Positions 8,493 to 12,231 of a stretch of DNA of 12,231 nt are shown here, in pieces. Source of the stretch: Anaerolineales bacterium. GTDB taxonomy: Bacteria; Chloroflexota; Anaerolineae; Promineifilales; Promineifilaceae. The stretch spans positions 1 to 12,231 of the forward strand of contig JAGQGA010000097.1 in the NCBI GenBank assembly GCA_020432595.1, given 5' to 3'. The notes beneath the pieces are model-generated. The model searched no databases. It saw only the letters and a program-made list of their open reading frames with translations, and was not told where the DNA came from. The stretch's first letter is position 1, and the number at the start of each line of letters is the position of its first letter. The translations under genes were made by a program, and so were the position numbers.

Positions 8493-8551
8493 CCGTGTTA
8501 CGATAGCATAATTATGATAGCATAACTTTTGCTGCAACACGGAGGTGACGT
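8493..8551 (+). promoter_or_regulatory. Probable promoter/operator of the vapBC pair
   Basis: The 72-bp gap before the antitoxin gene holds two direct repeats, GATAGCATAATTAT (8502-8515) and GATAGCATAACTTT (8516-8529), with a period of 14 bp. The perfect palindrome CATAATTATG lies across the first unit (8507-8516). A 7-bp inverted repeat, CCGTGTT at 8493-8499 and AACACGG at 8536-8542, brackets the block. AACACGG also overlaps the ribosome binding site GGAGGTG (8541-8547). Repeats of this kind are the usual targets of self-repressing ribbon-helix-helix antitoxins; binding here is inferred. Confidence 0.55.
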
Positions 8552-8824
8552 ATGGTACGAACAACTATCATGGCTGAAGAAGAGTTGTTGTACAAGATTG
8601 ATCAGATTGCCAGACGACAGGGAAAATCAAAAGCGGCCGTGATTCGTGAGGCACTGGTTGAATATGTGACTGTTACGGAAGCTGAGGAGCCGTTTGTCAA
8701 TCCGCTTTTAGGTTTGATTGGGCTGGCGGGTGATGAGGGTGAGGAGATGGACTTGTCAGACGGTAAGGATGAAGCAATCTTGCGCGAGGAGTGGAACAAG
8801 CGTTATGAAGAGCGCCTTAGTTGA
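8552..8824 (+). CDS. vapB: Ribbon-helix-helix (CopG/Arc-type) antitoxin, VapB-like
   Basis: This 90-residue protein has a ribbon-helix-helix DNA-binding domain at its N-terminus: strand RTTIMAEEELLYK, helix IDQIARRQ, turn GKSKAAV, helix IREALVEYV. An acidic tail follows (LAGDEGEEMDLSDGKDEAI), the part that normally wraps around and blocks the toxin. The start follows GGAGGTG with 4-6 nt spacing. The stop overlaps the PIN toxin start by 20 nt, the standard translationally coupled antitoxin-toxin order. It probably represses its own promoter through the repeats just upstream. The pair is less GC-rich than the flanking amidohydrolase genes and has no exact ACGGCCGT site, which suggests insertion as a cassette. 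Confidence 0.85.
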   Translation: MVRTTIMAEEELLYKIDQIARRQGKSKAAVIREALVEYVTVTEAEEPFVNPLLGLIGLAGDEGEEMDLSDGKDEAILREEWNKRYEERLS

Positions 8825-9221
8825 TACAAGCTTCTTAGTTTCTCTGGTCAGTTCTCGTGAACGCCAACATCAGGCTTGTGTTCAAGTGGCGCAAACGATA
8901 CGCACGCAGTTGGTCATTCCGATAACCGTGTTGCCTGAAACAACCCACCTGATTGCAACGAGAGTTAGCCATCGTGCCATGCGTGCTTTTATAAGGCAGC
9001 TGCAAAGCCCACATTGGTATATTGAAAATTTAGGCATGAATGATTTTGAACGCGCAGCAGAGATTTTAGATCAATATCATGATACGGAACTCGATTTTGC
9101 TGATAGCACCATTGTGGCTATCGCTGAACGCATGAATATTGAGACGATCTTGACGTTAGATCAGCGTGATTTTCGGATGATTCGTCCCAGCCACGTTGAT
9201 TATTTTACTATTTTGCCATAG
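8805..9221 (+). CDS. vapC: PIN-domain ribonuclease toxin, VapC-like
   Basis: This 138-residue PIN-domain protein shows the acidic metal-binding set: Asp7 in ALVDTSFLV, Glu45 in VLPETTHLI, Asp97 and Asp100 in LDFADSTIVAIAE, and Asp119 in LTLDQRDFRMI. PIN toxins of this type are Mg2+-dependent endoribonucleases that cleave specific tRNAs, rRNA or mRNAs; the target here cannot be read from sequence. All key acidic residues are present, so the enzyme looks active. I chose the ATG at 8805 because MKSALVDTSF is the canonical PIN N-terminus and it overlaps the antitoxin stop. The frame extends upstream to 8718, but that part only shadows the antitoxin gene. The next amidohydrolase gene starts 14 nt after its stop, so the toxin transcript probably reads into it. 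Confidence 0.87.
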   Translation: MKSALVDTSFLVSLVSSRERQHQACVQVAQTIRTQLVIPITVLPETTHLIATRVSHRAMRAFIRQLQSPHWYIENLGMNDFERAAEILDQYHDTELDFADSTIVAIAERMNIETILTLDQRDFRMIRPSHVDYFTILP

Positions 9222-9235
9222 CGAGGTGTGGTTTG

Positions 9236-10594
9236 ATGAGTACGATGTTGGTGAAAAATGCTCGGTTGTTGATTACGATGAATGATGCGGGGGAGACGAT
9301 TGCGGATGGGGCGCTGTTTGTGCGGGGGAATGTGGTGGAGTGGGTGGGAAAAACGGCCGTTATTCCCGATGCCTACAAAACCGCCGACCGCGTGATGGAT
9401 GCCACCGACAAAGTGGTGCTGCCCGGTCTGGTGAACACCCACCACCATTTTTACCAAACGCTGACGCGGGCAATGGCACCCAATAGCAGCTTGTTTCCTT
9501 GGTTGCAAACGTTATACCCGATTTGGGCGCGGATGGATGGAACGGCCGTTTATACCAGTGCGCTTGTGGCAATGGCCGAAATGATATTAAGTGGCTGTAC
9601 GACGGCCAGCGACCACCTCTATCTCTTTCCCAACGGGGCCAAACTCGATGATGAAATTCGTGCCGGGCAAGAAATTGGGATGCGCCTCCACGCCTCGCGG
9701 GGTTCAATGTCGCTGGGCGAAAGCGACGGCGGCTTGCCGCCCGATAGCGTTGTCGAAGACGAAGAGGCGATTTTGCGCGACTGTCAGCGCGTCATTGAGA
9801 CCTTCCACGATGACAAGCCCTTGGCAATGACGCGGGTTGTCGTTGCGCCTTGTTCGCCATTTTCGGTGACGCCCGACTTGATGCGTGAATCGGCGCGGCT
9901 GGCGCGAGCCTATGGCGTTACCATGCACACCCACATGGCGGAAACGAAGGATGAGGAGACATTTTGCCTCGAAAAGTTTGGCTATCGGCCGGCCGCCTAT
10001 GCCGAGCATCTGGAATGGGTGGGCGACGACGTGTGGTGGGCGCATTCGATTCACGTCAATGATGCCGAAATTGGGCTGATGGCACAAACGCATACGGGTG
10101 CTGCCCATTGCCCCTGTTCTAACATGCGCCTTGCCAGCGGGATTGCGCCGGTGCGGCAATGGCTTGATAATGGCGTGCGTGTTGGTTTGGGGCTAGATGG
10201 GTCGGCGAGTAATGATGGCAACCATATGCTCAATGAGGCGCGGCAGGCGCTGCTGTTGCAGCGGGTGCTAAATGAGGCGGGAACGCTGAAGGCGTATGAG
10301 GCACTTCATTTGGCGACGCGAGGCGGGGCGGCGGTGCTGAAGCGGGATGATATTGGGCAGTTGGCGGTGGGCAAAGCGGCCGATTTTATCGCTTTTGACT
10401 TGAACAATTTGGCGTATGCGGGGGCGCAGCATGACCCGCTGGCGGCGATTTTGTTTTGTGCGCCGCAGCCGGTGGATTTTTCGGTGATTAACGGCCGTTT
10501 AATCGTCGAAAACGGCCACCTTCTCACCCTCGATCTACAACCCATCATCCGCCGCCACAACCAAATCAGCCGCCGCATGATCAACGGGGATTAA
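9236..10594 (+). CDS. 8-oxoguanine deaminase-type amidohydrolase
   Basis: This 452-residue zinc-dependent deaminase belongs to the ATZ/TRZ branch of the amidohydrolase superfamily. Metal and catalytic residues seen are: HHH with His69 and His71 in GLVNTHHHFYQT; HTHMAET with His231, His233 and Glu236; His270 and His273 in WWAHSIHV; and Asp321 in GLGLDGSASND. The segment CSPFSVTPDLMRESARLAR, with ETFCLEKFGYRP and the HCPCSNMRLASG motif, matches the 8-oxoguanine deaminase group, which converts 8-oxoguanine to urate and ammonia. Related group members act on hydroxylated s-triazines, so substrate specificity is only likely. The ATG at 9236 follows GAGGTG (9223-9228) with 7 nt spacing; a TTG one codon earlier is less likely. 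The gene lies 14 nt behind the PIN toxin gene and carries three ACGGCCGT palindromes. The C-terminus (QPIIRRHNQISRRMI) is complete. Confidence 0.85.
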   Translation: MSTMLVKNARLLITMNDAGETIADGALFVRGNVVEWVGKTAVIPDAYKTADRVMDATDKVVLPGLVNTHHHFYQTLTRAMAPNSSLFPWLQTLYPIWARMDGTAVYTSALVAMAEMILSGCTTASDHLYLFPNGAKLDDEIRAGQEIGMRLHASRGSMSLGESDGGLPPDSVVEDEEAILRDCQRVIETFHDDKPLAMTRVVVAPCSPFSVTPDLMRESARLARAYGVTMHTHMAETKDEETFCLEKFGYRPAAYAEHLEWVGDDVWWAHSIHVNDAEIGLMAQTHTGAAHCPCSNMRLASGIAPVRQWLDNGVRVGLGLDGSASNDGNHMLNEARQALLLQRVLNEAGTLKAYEALHLATRGGAAVLKRDDIGQLAVGKAADFIAFDLNNLAYAGAQHDPLAAILFCAPQPVDFSVINGRLIVENGHLLTLDLQPIIRRHNQISRRMINGD

Positions 10595-10605
10595 TGAAGA
10601 AAGGA

Positions 10606-10627
10606 TCACGCCAAGGCGCAAAGGCGC
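10606..10627 (+). repeat. Left arm of 22-nt inverted repeat enclosing the GxxExxY gene
   Basis: The arm begins TCACGCCAAGGCGC and contains the 8-nt unit AAGGCGCA about twice. It matches the reverse complement of 11032-11053 at 21 of 22 positions; the only difference is C against A at the seventh base. It starts 12 nt after the deaminase stop and ends just before the ribosome binding site of the enclosed gene. Confidence 0.85.
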
Positions 10628-10639
10628 GAAGGGAGGCCT

Positions 10640-11023
10640 ATGCACGAAAACGAGGTTGCGAGGGTGATTGTGGATGCTTCCTATAAGATTCACAGGAAGC
10701 TTGGACCTAGCTTGCTCGAATCCGTGTATGAGGCGGTTTTGTCTCACGAGCTGCAGAAACGAGGCTTGCGGATAGATCGGCAAGCGGCGATTCCTGTTGT
10801 TTGGGAAGATGTGGTTATTCAGGAGGGCTTTCGGGCAGATTTGATTGTGGCCGATAAAGTTGTTGTGGAAATAAAGTCGGTGGAGCGTTTGGCGAGTGTG
10901 CATGGCAAACAGCTTCTAACCTATTTGCGCTTGCTGGATAAACGACTGGGTTTGTTGATCAACTTTGGTGAATTTCTCATCAAAAACGGCATTAAGCGCG
11001 TTGCCAATAACCTGGAAGAATAG
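10640..11023 (+). CDS. GxxExxY family protein (PD-(D/E)XK nuclease-like)
   Basis: This 127-residue protein has the typical length and features of the GxxExxY family: LGPSLLESVYEAVLSHEL at 21-38, EGFRADLIVADKVVVEIKSVE at 62-82, and a closing FGEFLIKNGIKRV. Asp67, Glu77 and Lys79 form a D-x9-ExK arrangement as in PD-(D/E)XK nucleases, with Gln91 and Tyr95 as a possible fourth motif. Cellular function of the family is not established. The usual Gly of the name-giving motif (GLLESVY in relatives) is Ser24 here, while Glu27 and Tyr30 are kept. GGGAGG at 10631-10636 lies only 3 nt from the ATG. The gene is enclosed by an inverted repeat (10606-10627 and 11032-11053), suggesting that gene and repeats moved as one unit. 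Confidence 0.88.
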   Translation: MHENEVARVIVDASYKIHRKLGPSLLESVYEAVLSHELQKRGLRIDRQAAIPVVWEDVVIQEGFRADLIVADKVVVEIKSVERLASVHGKQLLTYLRLLDKRLGLLINFGEFLIKNGIKRVANNLEE

Positions 11024-11031
11024 ACAACTTT

Positions 11032-11053
11032 GCGCCTTTGCGCCTTTGCGTGA
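11032..11053 (-). repeat. Right arm of 22-nt inverted repeat enclosing the GxxExxY gene
   Basis: On the + strand the arm reads GCGCCTTTGCGCCTTTGCG followed by TGA, the reverse complement of 10606-10627 with a single mismatch. It begins 8 nt after the GxxExxY stop and ends 6 nt before the phosphoesterase ATG. It therefore takes up the space where that gene's ribosome binding site would be expected. Confidence 0.85.
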
Positions 11054-11059
11054 AACAGT

Positions 11060-11788
11060 ATGAAAGTAGCGTTGATTGCGGATATTCATGGTAATGGGGT
11101 GGCGTTGGAGCTGGTGCTGGTGGCTTTGCGACAGGAAGCACCCGATGCTATTGTCTGCCTGGGCGATGTGGCGGCGGTGGGGCCACAGCCGGGGGAGGTG
11201 GTGGCGCGGCTGCGGGATTTACGGCCGTTTACCGTCATGGGCAACACTGATGCCTGGCTATCCGACCCCGCTCTGGCCGCCCGCATGAGCCAGCGACTGC
11301 CGCCCGAACTGGTGGAACTCAACCAGTGGAGTCTCTCACGGCTCACCAATGAAGACATCGCCTACCTGCAAAGTTTTGCCACCACCGTTTCGCTAGATTT
11401 AGGCGGTGGGCAAACGCTGCTGGCGTATCATGGTTCGCCCAACTCTTACGACGACATTTTGCTGGCAACCACGCCAGCGGCGGAGGTAGACCAAATGCTG
11501 GCTGGGCATGGCGGCACGGTGCTGGCTGGTGGTCACACCCACGTCGCCATGCTGCGCCGCCACGGCGACAAGCTGTTGCTTAACCCTGGCAGCGTCGGGT
11601 CGCCGCTGGTGGTGTTCCCCGAAATCCGGCGTGACCCTGACTGGGTGGAGGTTGCCCTGTTGCGCTGTGACCGGGGGAATGTGTCGGTTGAATTTCGGCA
11701 TCTGGTGTTGGAGAAGGGGGTGGGGAGAAAAACGGCCGTTGCGGCCAACATGCCCCACATTGATTGGTGGGCCGCCCCGTGGGGGTAG
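11060..11788 (+). CDS. Calcineurin-like metallophosphoesterase (YfcE/MJ0936-like)
   Basis: This 242-residue protein has the full metallophosphoesterase signature: DIHGN with Asp8, His10 and Asn12; GDVAAVGP with Asp36; GNTD with Asn62; His124 in AYHGSP; GGHTH with His159 and His161; and NPGSVGSP near the end. Such proteins use two metal ions, often Mn2+, to hydrolyse phosphomonoesters or phosphodiesters; the substrate is not predictable here. The ATG at 11060 opens directly into the catalytic strand (MKVALIADIHGN), so the start is firm. No good ribosome binding site is visible, because the inverted-repeat arm ends 6 nt upstream. Translation may be weak or coupled to the preceding gene. Two ACGGCCGT palindromes lie within the gene (11221 and 11732), marking it as host-like DNA. 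Confidence 0.88.
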   Translation: MKVALIADIHGNGVALELVLVALRQEAPDAIVCLGDVAAVGPQPGEVVARLRDLRPFTVMGNTDAWLSDPALAARMSQRLPPELVELNQWSLSRLTNEDIAYLQSFATTVSLDLGGGQTLLAYHGSPNSYDDILLATTPAAEVDQMLAGHGGTVLAGGHTHVAMLRRHGDKLLLNPGSVGSPLVVFPEIRRDPDWVEVALLRCDRGNVSVEFRHLVLEKGVGRKTAVAANMPHIDWWAAPWG

Positions 11789-11868
11789 AATTGAGTGAAT
11801 TGTTTGAACAACAGTGTTGCCTTGCATGAGACTGAGGGCAAACTGTACCCACTATTTTAGGAGGAAAA

Positions 11869-12231
11869 ATGTCTAAAGATCGCGTAGCACTTTATTTGCA
11901 AGATGCCCATTCCCTGCAAGAAGGGATTGAACTGGCAAAATATGCCGAGGAGAAAGGGTTTGAGGCCGTGTGGCAGGCGGAAAGCCGCTTGGTGCGGGAC
12001 TGCATTGTGCCAATGGCCGCTTTTGCCGCCCATACCACCAAGCTCAAGGTGGGCAGCGGCGTGACCAACAACTGGACGCGCAACATTGGCTTGCTGGCGG
12101 CCACGTTCTTGACGCTCGATGATTTGGCTCCCGACCGCATCTTTTGCGGCATTGGGGCATGGTGGGATCCGCTCGCCAGCAAGGTGGGGATTCAGCGGCG
12201 CAAACCGTTGACAGCCATGCGCGAGACGGTG
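11869..12231 (+). CDS. LLM class (luciferase-like) flavin-dependent oxidoreductase, N-terminal part, cut at right edge
   Basis: The first 121 residues are present and the frame is open to the window edge; family members usually have about 320-340 residues. [24 protein letters not shown], then [43 protein letters not shown] and FCGIGAWW, follow the (beta-alpha)8 pattern of bacterial luciferase-like oxidoreductases. These use FMN or F420 to oxidise or reduce small organic substrates. Which cofactor applies cannot be decided from this part. The start follows AGGAGG (11859-11864) with 4 nt spacing, a strong ribosome binding site. An 80-bp gap separates it from the phosphoesterase. Neighbouring amidohydrolases suggest work on a nitrogen heterocycle or a related compound, by inference only. 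Confidence 0.82.
   Translation, partial: MSKDRVALYLQDAHSLQEGIELAKYAEEKGFEAVWQAESRLVRDCIVPMAAFAAHTTKLKVGSGVTNNWTRNIGLLAATFLTLDDLAPDRIFCGIGAWWDPLASKVGIQRRKPLTAMRETV

Larger units (their letters stand above)
6398..11740. repeat. Dispersed HIP1-like palindrome AACGGCCGTT (core ACGGCCGT), ten exact core copies
   Basis: Exact cores start at 6399, 6954, 7293, 7478, 7860, 9353, 9542, 10491, 11221 and 11732. Seven of them extend to the full decamer AACGGCCGTT; 6954 lacks the final T, while 7860 and 11221 have T as first base. Nine lie in coding sequence in all three codon phases, encoding Asn-Gly-Arg or Tyr-Gly-Arg, Thr-Ala-Val, and Arg-Pro-Phe; one is intergenic. A random 8-mer would be expected about 0.1 times in this length. 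I see none in 1-6390. Confidence 0.85.

Noticed and set aside
8718..8804. N-terminal extension of the PIN toxin
   Set aside because: It only shadows the antitoxin gene in another frame; PIN domains begin at the MKSALVDTSF start.
11800..11830. Short palindromes after the phosphoesterase gene as a terminator
   Set aside because: Stems are only about 5 bp with 1-2 nt loops and no U-run follows.
1..12231. CRISPR array, tRNA or rRNA genes
   Set aside because: No regularly spaced repeats, cloverleaf-like segment or rRNA-like sequence was seen on either strand.

Overview
The window joins two unlike stretches of DNA. Positions 1 to about 6850 are AT-richer and accessory: the tail of an insertion-sequence transposase runs directly into a huge STAND-type P-loop ATPase gene (1960 residues from the chosen start), which overlaps a 244-residue partner gene. 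From about 7130 onward the DNA is GC-richer and looks like host metabolism: an SsnA-type amidohydrolase, a VapBC-type toxin-antitoxin pair, an 8-oxoguanine-deaminase-type amidohydrolase, a GxxExxY-family protein, a calcineurin-like phosphoesterase and the start of a luciferase-like (LLM) flavin-dependent oxidoreductase. Every gene is on the + strand.

The host is probably an environmental bacterium, perhaps Chloroflexota (Anaerolineae-like). This rests on the transposase type, the amidohydrolase/LLM gene content, the intergenic palindrome and the impression of the proteins. No rRNA or other marker is present, so the assignment is inference. The host-like part carries a strongly over-represented DNA palindrome, AACGGCCGTT (core ACGGCCGT). 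I count ten exact cores, in all three codon phases and in one intergenic site, and none in the 5.9 kb ATPase gene. It behaves like the HIP1 palindrome of cyanobacteria and marks the ATPase gene as foreign to the surrounding DNA.

Layout. (1) 2-337, transposase C-terminal part cut at both ends. (2) 327-6209 and 6121-6855, a two-gene module resembling Avs-type (antiviral STAND) defence loci. The ATPase begins with what looks like the linker that normally follows an N-terminal effector domain, so the effector and any upstream partner may have been removed at the IS junction. (3) 6856-7132, a spacer with a 13-bp-stem hairpin just before the ssnA ribosome binding site. (4) 7133-10594, two zinc-type amidohydrolases of purine/N-heterocycle catabolism, separated by a vapBC cassette with its own repeat-containing leader. 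(5) 10606-11053, a GxxExxY gene enclosed by a near-perfect 22-nt inverted repeat, looking like a small mobile cassette. (6) 11060-12231, the phosphoesterase and the start of the LLM oxidoreductase.

How the genes work together: the two amidohydrolases and the LLM enzyme fit a nucleobase or related heterocycle degradation locus. The defence module, the toxin-antitoxin pair and the GxxExxY cassette are accessory insertions around and inside it.
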